From contig CAZHTS010000099.1 of assembly GCA_964535315.1 (NCBI GenBank), forward strand, positions 1 to 16,016: DNA of 16,016 nucleotides, read 5' to 3'. The position numbers were made by a program, and so were the translations under genes. Below, piece after piece: positions 1-7,074 of the stretch; positions within the stretch are counted from its first letter, which is position 1, and every line of letters begins with the position of its first letter. The notes beneath the pieces were generated by a model. That model was not told the origin of the DNA, did no database searches, and worked only from the letters and a program-made list of their open reading frames with translations. Source of the DNA: CAZHTS01 sp964535315 (GTDB lineage Bacteria; Chloroflexota; Anaerolineae; Anaerolineales; Anaerolineaceae).

Positions 1-24
1 GGGAGGGCGTACGGGCGTGTAAGG

Positions 25-62
25 AACGGGGCTGCCCGACTTTCTGGGCAGCCCCGTTTTTT
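25..62 (+). terminator. Rho-independent terminator of a gene left of the window
   Basis: A perfect 13-bp stem (25-37 with 46-58) closes an 8-base loop and is followed on the plus strand by six T (57-62). The T-run direction fits a plus-strand gene ending before the window. It lies only a few bases past the clpC stop on the other strand and could also stop clpC transcripts, but the minus-strand tail (GTTCCTT) is a poor U-run. Confidence 0.8.
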
Positions 63-67
63 GCTTT

Positions 68-2596
68 TTACACACTCACCGGCAGTTCGTGCTCCAACTC
101 CGGCTCAGCCGGCGGAGACTCGCGCTGCATGATAATCTCACCCGCTTCGTTGACGTCGATCAACACCTGGTCGCCGTTGTGGAACTCGCCGCCCAGGAAG
201 GAGTCGGAGAGACGATCTTCGATCTTGTTTTGGATGACGCGGCGCAGCGGGCGGGCGCCCATTTCAGGATCGTAACCCTCCTGGGCCAGCTGATCCAGGG
301 CGGCCTGCGAGGCGTGCAACTGGATGGCGTGATCCTGCAAACGCTGCGCCACCTTGTCCAGTTCGAGCGAGACGATCTGGCGGATGTCTTCGCGGCTGAG
401 CGAGCGGAAGACCACCACCGAGTCGACCCGGTTGATGAATTCCGGGCGGAAAACACGCCGCAGCGAATCGAGCAGTTTCTTGCGCATCTCATCGTACGAG
501 CTCTTTTCCTCTTCGGCCGCGTCGCGTTGCAGGCTGAAGCCCAACGAGGTCTGGCGTTTGATCATGTCGGCCCCAATGTTGGAGGTCATGACGATGATGG
601 CATTGCGGAAATCGACCTTGTGCCCGCGCGCATCCGAGAGATGGCCTTCTTCCATGATCTGCAAGAGCATGTTGTGCGCCTCGGGGTGCGCCTTCTCGAC
701 CTCGTCGAAGACGACGATCGAGTACGGGCGGCGGCGGATGGCCTCGGTCAACTGCCCGGCGTCTTCAAAGCCCACGTATCCGGGCGGGGCGCCGACCAGG
801 CGGCTGACGGTGTGGCGCTCCATAAACTCGGACATATCGAGCTGGATGAGCGCTTCTTCGCTGCCAAACAGGAAGCGGGCCAGCGCTTTGGTCAGTTCGG
901 TCTTGCCCACCCCGGTGGGGCCGAGGAAGATGAACGAACCAATCGGGCGGCGCGGATCCTTGAGCCCGGCCCGGGCGCGGCGCACCGCTTTAGAAATCGC
1001 TTCAATCGCTTCGCCCTGGCCGATGATGCGCTGGCGCAATTCGTCTTCCATGTGCAGCAGGCGGGCCGACTCTTCCTGGGCCATCTGCATGACGGGCACG
1101 CCCGTCCACATGGAAACCACCTCGGCGATGTCGTCCACACCCACCACCGGACTGCTGCTGCGATCCCAGACGGTGCGCATCCGTTCGAGTTGCGCCTCGA
1201 GCTCCACCTCACGCCCGCGCAGTTCCTGCACGTCGTCCTGGCGGCCGTCCTCGGTCGCCAGCGCCTGGTTGTGACGCACCTCGCGCAGCTCGGACATGAT
1301 CTCTTTGGTCGTCCGGGCCGCCTGGCTCTTGTACATGCGCACGCGGGAAGAAGCCTCGTCGATCAGGTCGATGGCCTTGTCCGGCAGATAGCGTTCGGTC
1401 ACGTAGCGTGCCGAGAGACGCACGGCGGCCTCGATGGCCTCGTCTGAAATCGTCAGGCGGTGATGCTCTTCGTAAGCGCCGCGGATGCCGCGCAAAATTT
1501 CAATTGCCTCGTCCACCGAGGGCTCGTTGACCACGATGGGTTGGAAACGCCGTTCGAGGGCGGCGTCGCTTTCGATGTGTTTGCGGTACTCGTTCAACGT
1601 GGTGGCGCCGATGACCTGCAACTCGCCTCGCGACAGCGCCGGCTTGAGGATGTTGGCGGCGTCAACCGACGAACCGGCCGCACCGGCGCCCACCAGCATG
1701 TGCACCTCATCGATGAACAGGATGGCGCCCGAGGTCTTGAGTTCGTCGATGACGCGCTTGAGGCGCTCTTCGAACTGGCCGCGGTACATGGTGCCGGCCA
1801 CCAGCGAGCCAACGTCCAGTTGCAGGACACGCTTGTCGAGCAGCGGGGCGGGCACGTCGCCTTCGATCACGCGCTGCGCCAGGCCCTCGACGATGGCCGT
1901 CTTGCCCACGCCCGGTTCGCCGATCAGCGCCGGGTTGTTCTTGTTACGCCGGGCGAGGATCTGAATGACGCGCTCGATCTCGGTCTGGCGTCCGATGACC
2001 GGATCCAGTTTACCCTGTTCGGCCAGCGAAGTCAGGTCCACCGCCAGTTGATCCACCAGCGGAGTCTTGGCGCGGTTCTGCTGCTCCTGGCGCTGCGAGG
2101 TAGTGTTCGCCGCGGGCGTCTGTTGCTGCGTCTCGCCGGCGGTCGAGGGCGTCGTATTGCTCTCCTGCAACACCCGGCGGGTCTGCCGGCGAATTTGCTC
2201 GGGGGTGACGCCCAGCTTGCGCAGCACATCGTTGGCCAGGCCTTCGTTCGAGCGGATGAGCGCCAGCAGCAAATGCTCGGTGCCGATGTAGTGATGGCCC
2301 ATACGCCGGGCCTCTTCGATGGCGAACTCCAGCACCTGCTGGGTATCGGGACCCAGATCGATCTTGCCGCCGCGATACTGGCCGGCGCTGCTCAACCGTT
2401 CCACCATTTCCCGCACCCGCTCCGGCTCCAGCCCCAGGTCTCGTAACACACGTCCCGCCACGCCACCGTCCTCCTGGATCAACCCCAGGAGTAAATGTTC
2501 GGTTCCTATTTGATTCTGTTGCAGCCGTTCTGCTTCCTGGTGAGCCAGGGAAAGCACACGGCGAGCCCGTTGGGTAAATCGTTCCATTCCAGCCAC
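68..2596 (-). CDS. clpC: ClpC-type AAA+ unfoldase of the ClpCP protease
   Basis: ATP-driven cytoplasmic unfoldase that feeds substrates to the ClpP peptidase. The 842 residues show the full ClpC order: a double Clp-N repeat (about 1-145), a Gln/Thr-rich low-complexity linker (about 145-178), AAA-1 with Walker A at 226-233 (GEPGVGKT) and Walker B at 292-297 (ILFIDE), a short charged middle domain (about 425-480), AAA-2 with Walker A at 559-566 (GPTGVGKT) and Walker B at 628-632 (VVFDE), and the sensor-2 motif GARPLRR (780-786). A ClpP-docking tripeptide LGF (685-687) and the short middle domain separate it from ClpB. The GTG at 2596 is chosen because AGGAGG lies 8 bases upstream; the ATG at 2587 would be 17 bases away. 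No ctsR, mcsA or mcsB is adjacent, so control differs from the Bacillus operon. Confidence 0.97.
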   Translation of the reverse strand: MAGMERFTQRARRVLSLAHQEAERLQQNQIGTEHLLLGLIQEDGGVAGRVLRDLGLEPERVREMVERLSSAGQYRGGKIDLGPDTQQVLEFAIEEARRMGHHYIGTEHLLLALIRSNEGLANDVLRKLGVTPEQIRRQTRRVLQESNTTPSTAGETQQQTPAANTTSQRQEQQNRAKTPLVDQLAVDLTSLAEQGKLDPVIGRQTEIERVIQILARRNKNNPALIGEPGVGKTAIVEGLAQRVIEGDVPAPLLDKRVLQLDVGSLVAGTMYRGQFEERLKRVIDELKTSGAILFIDEVHMLVGAGAAGSSVDAANILKPALSRGELQVIGATTLNEYRKHIESDAALERRFQPIVVNEPSVDEAIEILRGIRGAYEEHHRLTISDEAIEAAVRLSARYVTERYLPDKAIDLIDEASSRVRMYKSQAARTTKEIMSELREVRHNQALATEDGRQDDVQELRGREVELEAQLERMRTVWDRSSSPVVGVDDIAEVVSMWTGVPVMQMAQEESARLLHMEDELRQRIIGQGEAIEAISKAVRRARAGLKDPRRPIGSFIFLGPTGVGKTELTKALARFLFGSEEALIQLDMSEFMERHTVSRLVGAPPGYVGFEDAGQLTEAIRRRPYSIVVFDEVEKAHPEAHNMLLQIMEEGHLSDARGHKVDFRNAIIVMTSNIGADMIKRQTSLGFSLQRDAAEEEKSSYDEMRKKLLDSLRRVFRPEFINRVDSVVVFRSLSREDIRQIVSLELDKVAQRLQDHAIQLHASQAALDQLAQEGYDPEMGARPLRRVIQNKIEDRLSDSFLGGEFHNGDQVLIDVNEAGEIIMQRESPPAEPELEHELPVSV

Positions 2597-2604
2597 AGTA
2601 AAAA

Positions 2605-2610
2605 CCTCCT
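2605..2610 (-). promoter_or_regulatory. clpC ribosome binding site, decides the GTG start
   Basis: Perfect AGGAGG on the minus strand, 8 bases before GTG (2596) and 17 bases before the alternative in-frame ATG (2587). The spacing favours GTG. Confidence 0.75.
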
Positions 2611-2644
2611 GGCTTACAAACCTCTGTCCCCGGTCAGGCCCCGG

Positions 2645-2672
2645 ATAATGGACAGACGATAAATCCTGTCAA
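2645..2672 (-). promoter_or_regulatory. Candidate proximal clpC promoter
   Basis: On the minus strand a consensus TTGACA (2672-2667) is separated by 16 bp from CATTAT (2650-2645, 4 of 6 matches). The predicted leader is about 40 bases. Start sites are inferred, not measured. Confidence 0.45.
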
Positions 2673-2679
2673 ACGAACG

Positions 2680-2718
2680 GGAAAAAACCTGCCAGACCAC
2701 GCAACCACGGTTTTTTCC
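2680..2718. repeat. 10-bp inverted repeat in the clpC leader/promoter region
   Basis: GGAAAAAACC (2680-2689) and GGTTTTTTCC (2709-2718) are perfect inverted copies around a 19-base spacer. The spacer holds a direct repeat ACCACG at 2696-2701 and 2704-2709. It sits between the two candidate clpC promoters, so it could be a protein-binding site for the proximal promoter or a hairpin in RNA from the distal one. The arms match no operator I know (not CIRCE, not a CtsR heptad). Confidence 0.6.
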
Positions 2719-2750
2719 TTGAAGATAATGATACAAAAGGTCTAAATTCG

Positions 2751-2778
2751 ATTTTACCAGCTTTTATAGAAATGTCGA
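2751..2778 (-). promoter_or_regulatory. Candidate distal clpC promoter with extended -10
   Basis: On the minus strand TCGACA (2778-2773, 5 of 6) is followed after 16 bp by TAAAAT (2756-2751, 5 of 6), with TGG just before the -10, an extended -10 arrangement. Transcription would start near 2744 and give a leader of roughly 150 bases that includes the inverted repeat at 2680-2718. Confidence 0.5.
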
Positions 2779-2823
2779 GTCGGCTGTCTAGAGTCTGTAA
2801 GGCAGGCTGCAAAGCGGCGGATA

Positions 2824-2859
2824 TAAAAAAACAGGTTGGATCTACAACCCAACCTGTTT
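2824..2859 (-). terminator. Rho-independent terminator of the VOC gene
   Basis: An 11-bp perfect stem (2829-2839 with 2849-2859) with a 9-base loop starts 21 bases past the VOC stop on the minus strand and runs into seven T. It separates VOC transcription from clpC. Confidence 0.85.
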
Positions 2860-2880
2860 GACGCACTGTGAATGAAGGGG

Positions 2881-3288
2881 TTACTGCGCCAGCGGCCCGG
2901 TGTAGACCACCTCGAACAGGATCTTATCCGGCGAGGTGAACATGACTTGATAGTAGGTTTTGTCGGGGCTGGAGCAAAATTCGGGGCGATGGCGCGGCGT
3001 GTCAAACAGCGCCTCGACGCCGTGCGCCTTAAGATAGGCAACCATCTCGTCTACGTCGGCCTGGCTGTCGACGGCCAGGGCAAGATGGTTCATCCCCGGT
3101 CCATCGTAATCATTGGCAGCCGGTTTGGCCGGGCCAAACCACAGGCTGGAGCCCTGCTCGCAGCCCACACCCAGCATGTTGGCATCTTCATACCAGACCG
3201 CCCAACCCAGGGCTTCCAGCAGTTCGCGGTAGAAGGAGATGTTCTTGGGGTCGATGCAAAATACGACATGTCCAATGGTGGATTTCAT
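2881..3288 (-). CDS. VOC (glyoxalase/bleomycin-resistance fold) protein
   Basis: A 135-residue single-module vicinal-oxygen-chelate protein. The two beta-alpha-beta-beta-beta halves are visible: the first opens with IGHVVF and the helix SFYRELLEALGW, the second with MNHLALAV and the helix DVDEMVAYLKAHG. Likely metal ligands are H7, H68 and E126 (in LFEVVY), the usual positions for the family. Substrate cannot be read from sequence; known members isomerise glyoxal adducts, cleave or bind aromatic or drug molecules, and small ones act as dimers. The ATG at 3288 is chosen because GGAGG lies 7 bases upstream and because the longer in-frame start at 3321 falls inside the -10 element. It is monocistronic, with its own promoter and terminator. 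Confidence 0.88.
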   Translation of the reverse strand: MKSTIGHVVFCIDPKNISFYRELLEALGWAVWYEDANMLGVGCEQGSSLWFGPAKPAANDYDGPGMNHLALAVDSQADVDEMVAYLKAHGVEALFDTPRHRPEFCSSPDKTYYQVMFTSPDKILFEVVYTGPLAQ

Positions 3289-3295
3289 ACACAAA

Positions 3296-3300
3296 CCTCC
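3296..3300 (-). promoter_or_regulatory. VOC ribosome binding site, decides the start
   Basis: GGAGG on the minus strand, 7 bases before the ATG at 3288. It excludes the longer reading from 3321. Confidence 0.75.
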
Positions 3301-3320
3301 ATACGGTTCGAGATACGTCA

Positions 3321-3349
3321 ATGATAAAACTTTTGTTCTATTGTGTCAA
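3321..3349 (-). promoter_or_regulatory. Sigma-A type promoter of the VOC gene
   Basis: Minus-strand TTGACA (3349-3344, exact consensus), 17-bp spacer, TATCAT (3326-3321, 5 of 6). Predicted start near 3314, leader about 26 bases. By eye it has the closest match to consensus of the promoters in this window. Confidence 0.8.
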
Positions 3350-3420
3350 GCCCCAAATACAACTCGCACAAGACCACAGAAACGCTCCGGCCTGTTCTTC
3401 TTTAAGCACGGCGATCTTAC

Positions 3421-3438
3421 TATCCTGCCCATCCTGTT
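3421..3438 (+). repeat. Partial copy of the 9-bp ATCCTG micro-tandem
   Basis: Two adjacent 9-mers, TATCCTGCC and CATCCTGTT, match units two and three of the copies at 10542-10568 and 10687-10713. Just upstream, TTTAAGCACGGCGATCTTAC (3401-3420) resembles the flank at 10712-10730. It lies immediately past the stop of the membrane-protein gene, in the 166-bp interval between that gene and the VOC start. Confidence 0.75.
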
Positions 3439-3454
3439 AAAGTTTTTTCCACTG

Positions 3455-4942
3455 TTACGACGCTGCACGCTTGCGGCCGCGCCGGAGCATGTACAGCAGG
3501 CCGCAGGCCGTCAGCAGCGTCAGCGCCAGCCCGGCGGCCAACAGATTGGTGTAGGGCGCATCGGGGTGGTTGCTGACCGTCTTGGTCGCCAGGTTCACCG
3601 GAGTCAGCGGAAAGGCCTCGAAGGCCACGTTGACCCGCCACAGCTTGAGATGCTGCCACAGATCGTGCAGCACCAGCCCCCAGGCCGCCAGCCCGATCAA
3701 CTGGAATTCTGGCCGCAGGCGCCTGGCGTCCAGCCAGCGCTGGAAGTTCATGGCGCCCAACAGCAGGAAGAAGACAAACGGCAAGATGAGCATACGGGCG
3801 CTGACCCGCTCGGCCGAAAGCAGCGGGAAGGGGATCAGCATCACCGCCCGGTAGATTCGCCCGACGGAAAGAAAGACCATCAGCGCCGCAGGCAGCAGCA
3901 GTTCGACGTAACCGTACGGCTGGCGATGATTGCGCAGCGTACGATACACACCAAAGAACAGGAAAAAGCCGGCGCCGAAGATGCCCAGATACAGGTCATA
4001 CTCCCACCAGCCCAACGGGTTAATCATGTTGCGAATAGAAAGCGCATCGGCCGGCAAACGCAATGTAAACATGGCCTGCACGATGTCCCACACCGTGGGG
4101 TACCCGGAAAGAAATTCGTCGTCGAACAGGCCCATGCCCAACGCCGGCGGCAGCAGGCGCACGGCAGCCAGCAGCCCGCTCAGCACCAGTGTGCGCAGCA
4201 CGACCGGCAGATACTGCCACGAAAAAACGGCCAGCAGCCCCAGGAACATCAGCCCCCAGATAAAATGATGGAATGAGCCCTGTAACAGGATGAAGAACAA
4301 CACAAAAGCGACCGCCGCCGTCCAGCGCCAGCTGCGCGGCCCGCGGCGCAGTTCAGGCTCCTCGATCAGGCGCAAGACCAGCGCCGCCAGCCAGGGAAAC
4401 AGAAAATAGCCGCCCCAGTTGGCGTGTCCCACGCTGTAATGCGCCAGCAGGTGACCGTTGAAGTTAAACAGCAAAAAAAGTATACCGTACGCCAGCGGCG
4501 AAAGACCGTAGCGGCGTTGAAAATACACCAGCCCGGCCGCCCCCAGCGTATAAAGCAGCCAGACGTTGGCGAGCATGAACGGCCCGACTTCCATCACCCC
4601 CAACAGCAACATCTGTGGGGCCAGCATCACGTCGGGAATGACCATGAAGCGGTCGGTGACGCCGCGCAGCGCCGAAGTATCCGGCATGTGCAGCGGCAGT
4701 TGGCCGGTCAGCACTGCATCACGCACAAAAGCAATGCGCGGCGCCGAAATCTCGGCCCAGTCATGAAAATCAAAGGGGATGCGCCCCCAATTGAGGAACT
4801 GCCCCCACAAGAACAGCCCCAGCAGATACAACACCGCCAGCCAGGCCCACGGCAGCCAGCCCAGCCCGGGCTGCGGCCGGCCGGCGACAAAGGCTGCCAA
4901 CAACCGCTGCATCCATTGAACGATGCGCCTGATCTTCTCCAT
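3455..4942 (-). CDS. Polytopic membrane protein, GT-C/YfhO-like
   Basis: A 495-residue integral membrane protein with roughly ten to twelve hydrophobic segments, the first near residues 30-50. An acidic extracytoplasmic-type loop follows the first helix (PFDFHDWAE, 57-64), and later come WEYDLYLGIFGA (313-324) and SAERVSARMLILPF (376-389). This layout resembles GT-C fold proteins such as YfhO/DUF2142-like lipid-linked sugar transferases, but no signature is strong enough to fix a reaction. The ATG at 4942 gives a basic, amphipathic N-terminus (MEKIRRIVQW); a longer reading from 5056 would overlap the peptidase gene and adds a non-membrane-like Trp/Arg-rich stretch. It starts 13 bases after the peptidase stop, so it is probably the last gene of that transcript. 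No clear terminator follows. Confidence 0.75.
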   Translation of the reverse strand: MEKIRRIVQWMQRLLAAFVAGRPQPGLGWLPWAWLAVLYLLGLFLWGQFLNWGRIPFDFHDWAEISAPRIAFVRDAVLTGQLPLHMPDTSALRGVTDRFMVIPDVMLAPQMLLLGVMEVGPFMLANVWLLYTLGAAGLVYFQRRYGLSPLAYGILFLLFNFNGHLLAHYSVGHANWGGYFLFPWLAALVLRLIEEPELRRGPRSWRWTAAVAFVLFFILLQGSFHHFIWGLMFLGLLAVFSWQYLPVVLRTLVLSGLLAAVRLLPPALGMGLFDDEFLSGYPTVWDIVQAMFTLRLPADALSIRNMINPLGWWEYDLYLGIFGAGFFLFFGVYRTLRNHRQPYGYVELLLPAALMVFLSVGRIYRAVMLIPFPLLSAERVSARMLILPFVFFLLLGAMNFQRWLDARRLRPEFQLIGLAAWGLVLHDLWQHLKLWRVNVAFEAFPLTPVNLATKTVSNHPDAPYTNLLAAGLALTLLTACGLLYMLRRGRKRAAS

Positions 4943-4955
4943 TCTGCTCAGACTC

Positions 4956-6011
4956 TCATTCCGCCAGCAAATAGGCCAGGATCCACTGCGTGGTCGCCAG
5001 CAGGGCGTCCAGATGGGTGCGCTCGTAATTGTGCGAGGCGTCCACCCCCGGACCAATCAGGGCCACCGGGGCCTGGCCGCCCGCCCGCCAGTAGGCCGAG
5101 CCGTCCGAGCCGTAATACGGATACACATCCAGCCGGTAGGCGATCTCGTGCTGATCGGCCAGCCGGCGCAGCCGGCGGGTGAGATCGTAATGGTAAGGGC
5201 CGCTCGAGTCTTTGACGCACAAGGTGGCGTGGAATTCGTCCGAATTCTGGCCCTCGCCGATGGCGGCCATGTCCACCACCAGCAGTTCGTCGATCGCTTG
5301 CGGAAAACCCAGCCCCGCCCCGCCGTGCCCGACCTCTTCATAATTGCTGAACAACAGGCAGGCGCTTTGCGCCGGGCGCAATCCGGCGTCGTGCAGCGCC
5401 TTGAGCGCCGCCACCAGGCAGGCCACACCGGCCTTATCGTCCAAATGACGTGAGCGCACGAAACCGTTGACGATCTCGACCCGCGGGTCGAAGGCAACAA
5501 AGTCACCCACCTGGATGCCCAGGGCCAGAGTCTCTGCTGTGCTGCCGGTGCGTTCGTCCAGGCGCACCTCCAGGCTGTCCTCGCTGCGCTTGGTCTCGCC
5601 CACCTGGGCGCCATACACGTGGCTGGAGGATTTACACAGCAGAATACTGCCACGCCGTGTTTCACCGCCGGCGGTAAAGACCGTGCAGCCCTCGCCCTCC
5701 ACCGTGTTCCAGGCGTAACCGCCAAGCTGGGTCAGCTTGAGCCGCCCGTTGGGGCGGATGTCTTTGACCATGGCGCCCAACGTATCGATGTGCGCCGAGA
5801 GGGCGCGCAGGCAATCGCTGCGGCCGCCGGTCAGGCCGGCCAACAGAGCGCCCTTGGGCGTGCGGCGCAATTGCACTTCGGGGAAAGCTGCCAGAGTCTG
5901 TTCGGTCAGAGCCACCGCCTGGGCGGTCATGCCGGTCGGGCTGGGTGTGTTCAACAGGCGCGCCAGATAATCGAGCAGATAGGCGCTATCGATAGCGGGT
6001 AATGCGCTCAT
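4956..6011 (-). CDS. M42 family metallo-aminopeptidase
   Basis: A 351-residue co-catalytic metal aminopeptidase of the M42 (glutamyl aminopeptidase/FrvX) family. Visible metal and catalytic residues: H74 and D76 (SAHIDT), bridging D191 (RHLDDKAG), the E225-E226 pair (NYEEVGHG), D247 (VVDMA) and H333 (YERTH). These proteins trim N-terminal residues from peptides in the cytoplasm, usually as dodecamers. Features such as QLGGYAWNTVEGEG, KDSSGPYHYDLTRR and YPYYGSDGSAYWRAGG remind me of the M42 subgroup annotated with the NAGGN osmoprotectant system, but no NAGGN synthesis genes are in view. An AGGA overlapping the thioesterase stop precedes the ATG at 6011, so it is translated right behind the thioesterase and ahead of the membrane protein. 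Confidence 0.92.
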   Translation of the reverse strand: MSALPAIDSAYLLDYLARLLNTPSPTGMTAQAVALTEQTLAAFPEVQLRRTPKGALLAGLTGGRSDCLRALSAHIDTLGAMVKDIRPNGRLKLTQLGGYAWNTVEGEGCTVFTAGGETRRGSILLCKSSSHVYGAQVGETKRSEDSLEVRLDERTGSTAETLALGIQVGDFVAFDPRVEIVNGFVRSRHLDDKAGVACLVAALKALHDAGLRPAQSACLLFSNYEEVGHGGAGLGFPQAIDELLVVDMAAIGEGQNSDEFHATLCVKDSSGPYHYDLTRRLRRLADQHEIAYRLDVYPYYGSDGSAYWRAGGQAPVALIGPGVDASHNYERTHLDALLATTQWILAYLLAE

Positions 6012-6020
6012 GAGACATCC

Positions 6021-6449
6021 TTATGCAGTTTGAACGGTTTCTTCGTAGGCCAGAATCTTCTCGCGCCAGTCCGGTGGAACGGGCTTGCTGGTCTGGGTGT
6101 GGTAGTCGTAGGCCACCATGATCGTCTCACCGGTCGCCAACAACGCCCCATGTTCATCGTCGCGAATTTCATAGACGAAGGTCAGGCTCTTTTTGCCCAA
6201 ACGGGCGACGCGCGCCCAGACGCGCACCTGCTGCCCGAGGAAAATGGGCGCAAGGTAAGCCACGTGGGCGTCAGCCACGATCAGGCCGAGTTCGAAGAAA
6301 TCCTGGCCGTCCCACAGTTGCAACTGCACCAGATAATCGAAACGGGCCTGCTCCATGAAGGTCAGGAAACGCGAGTTGTTGACGTGCCACTGGGGATCCA
6401 GGTCGCCATAACGAATTTGAATGGGGATGTTAAAACGAAAAGTGGACAT
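6021..6449 (-). CDS. Hot-dog acyl-CoA thioesterase (4HBT type)
   Basis: A 142-residue single hot-dog domain that would hydrolyse an acyl-CoA thioester. The family signature is clear: IRYGDLDPQWHVNN (12-25) with D18 at the catalytic Asp position, followed by the long helix FLTFMEQARFDYL. The length matches the family norm of about 140. Substrate (short-chain, aromatic or fatty acyl-CoA) cannot be set from sequence. The ATG at 6449 is chosen because the domain starts right there and because an extended -10 lies 6-15 bases upstream; an in-frame reading from 6506 would begin upstream of that promoter. No Shine-Dalgarno precedes the ATG, so the mRNA is probably leaderless. It is first gene of the thioesterase-peptidase-membrane protein unit. 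Confidence 0.9.
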   Translation of the reverse strand: MSTFRFNIPIQIRYGDLDPQWHVNNSRFLTFMEQARFDYLVQLQLWDGQDFFELGLIVADAHVAYLAPIFLGQQVRVWARVARLGKKSLTFVYEIRDDEHGALLATGETIMVAYDYHTQTSKPVPPDWREKILAYEETVQTA

Positions 6450-6455
6450 GGCTTG

Positions 6456-6464
6456 ATTATACCA
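6456..6464 (-). promoter_or_regulatory. Extended -10 promoter, leaderless start of the thioesterase unit
   Basis: Minus-strand TGG followed by an exact TATAAT (6461-6456). Counting seven bases on places +1 at 6449, the A of the ATG. No convincing -35 is seen at 17 bp, as is common for extended -10 promoters. The only purine-rich SD-like string (GGAGGG, 6473-6468) lies upstream of the -10, so it would not be in the RNA. Confidence 0.7.
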
Positions 6465-6554
6465 TCGCCCTCCAGGGGCGACCCTCGGGACAAAGCCGGC
6501 AAGCAAATGTCATCTTTTTGGGATGATGTCTGTCACTTGATCGGGTAAATAAGA

Positions 6555-6580
6555 TAGAATAAACTTGATTAAATATCAAG
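6555..6580 (+). promoter_or_regulatory. rrf2 promoter/operator: TAGAAT then a CTTGAT dyad
   Basis: A candidate -10 TAGAAT (6555-6560) is followed by the inverted repeat CTTGAT-5-ATCAAG (6564-6580), so +1 would fall within the dyad. A wider imperfect dyad surrounds it (CGGGTAAATAA at 6542-6552, TTATTACCCG at 6585-6594). The AT-rich palindrome next to an Rrf2 gene fits an autoregulatory operator. The rest of the 165-bp divergent interval to the thioesterase (6450-6614) shows nothing else definite. Confidence 0.5.
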
Positions 6581-6614
6581 ATAATTATTACCCGTATTAC
6601 CAAAAGAGGAATAC

Positions 6615-7037
6615 ATGCAGATCACCAGACAGGCCGATTATGCGTTGCGGGCGATGTTCTACCTGGCCAGATTAGAGGACGGGCAACGCGCAGCAACCAG
6701 CCAGATCGCTGAAGAACAGCATATTCCTCCCTCCTTCCTGGCGAAAATTATTTCGCAGCTTTCGATTGCCGGTCTGATTCATACCTCACGGGGGGCGCGT
6801 GGGGGAGTAGCTCTGGCGCGACCGCCCGAAGAAATTTCAATCCTGGAAGTGGTGGAGGCCATCGATGGGCCCATCCTGTTAAACGAATGTACCCACGACC
6901 CCGACTCCTGCCCGTTCGGCGAGAACTGCCCGTTGCGCCCCTTATGGTGCGAAACCCAGGCCGAACTGGTCGAGCGATTGCGCAAGACTACTTTTGCACA
7001 GTTTCTCAAGCCACAGCCTGTGGCCAGCGCGGCGTAA
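6615..7037 (+). CDS. Rrf2-family transcriptional regulator with Fe-S type Cys loop
   Basis: A 140-residue winged-helix regulator of the Rrf2 family (IscR, NsrR, RsrR, CymR). The N-terminus MQITRQADYALRAMFYLA and the recognition helix IPPSFLAKIISQLSIAGLI (38-56) with wing SRGARGGVALARPPEEI are typical. The loop after the dimer helix holds C92, C99, C105 and C112, in the region where IscR and NsrR carry their cluster ligands, so an Fe-S cluster sensing oxygen, NO or iron-sulfur status is likely. The C92-X6-C99-X5-C105 spacing is near but not identical to IscR (C-X5-C-X5-C). GAGG lies 5 bases before the ATG. It is followed after 37 bases by an 85-residue protein, probably co-transcribed. Confidence 0.93.
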   Translation: MQITRQADYALRAMFYLARLEDGQRAATSQIAEEQHIPPSFLAKIISQLSIAGLIHTSRGARGGVALARPPEEISILEVVEAIDGPILLNECTHDPDSCPFGENCPLRPLWCETQAELVERLRKTTFAQFLKPQPVASAA

Positions 7038-7074
7038 ATCGGGTTTGCGTGGGGTAGATATCGAGAGGGAGCAC

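Noticed and set aside
89..1447. Long plus-strand open frame (452 codons) opposite clpC
   Set aside because: It is antisense to an unmistakable ClpC and lacks recognisable domains. GC-rich codon usage opens antisense frames by itself.
2680..2718. Reading the clpC dyad as CIRCE or a terminator
   Set aside because: The sequence does not match TTAGCACTC-N9-GAGTGCTAA. As RNA, its U-run lies inside the stem rather than after it.
3239..4276. Plus-strand frame of 345 codons, very rich in Gln and His
   Set aside because: It lies antisense to the membrane-protein gene. The Gln/His bias is what hydrophobic Leu/Val codons give on the other strand.
6868..6883. CCCATCCTGTTAAAC inside rrf2, similar to the ATCCTG repeat
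   Set aside because: It encodes the conserved GPILLN segment of the Rrf2 protein and is a single unit, so the match is probably chance.
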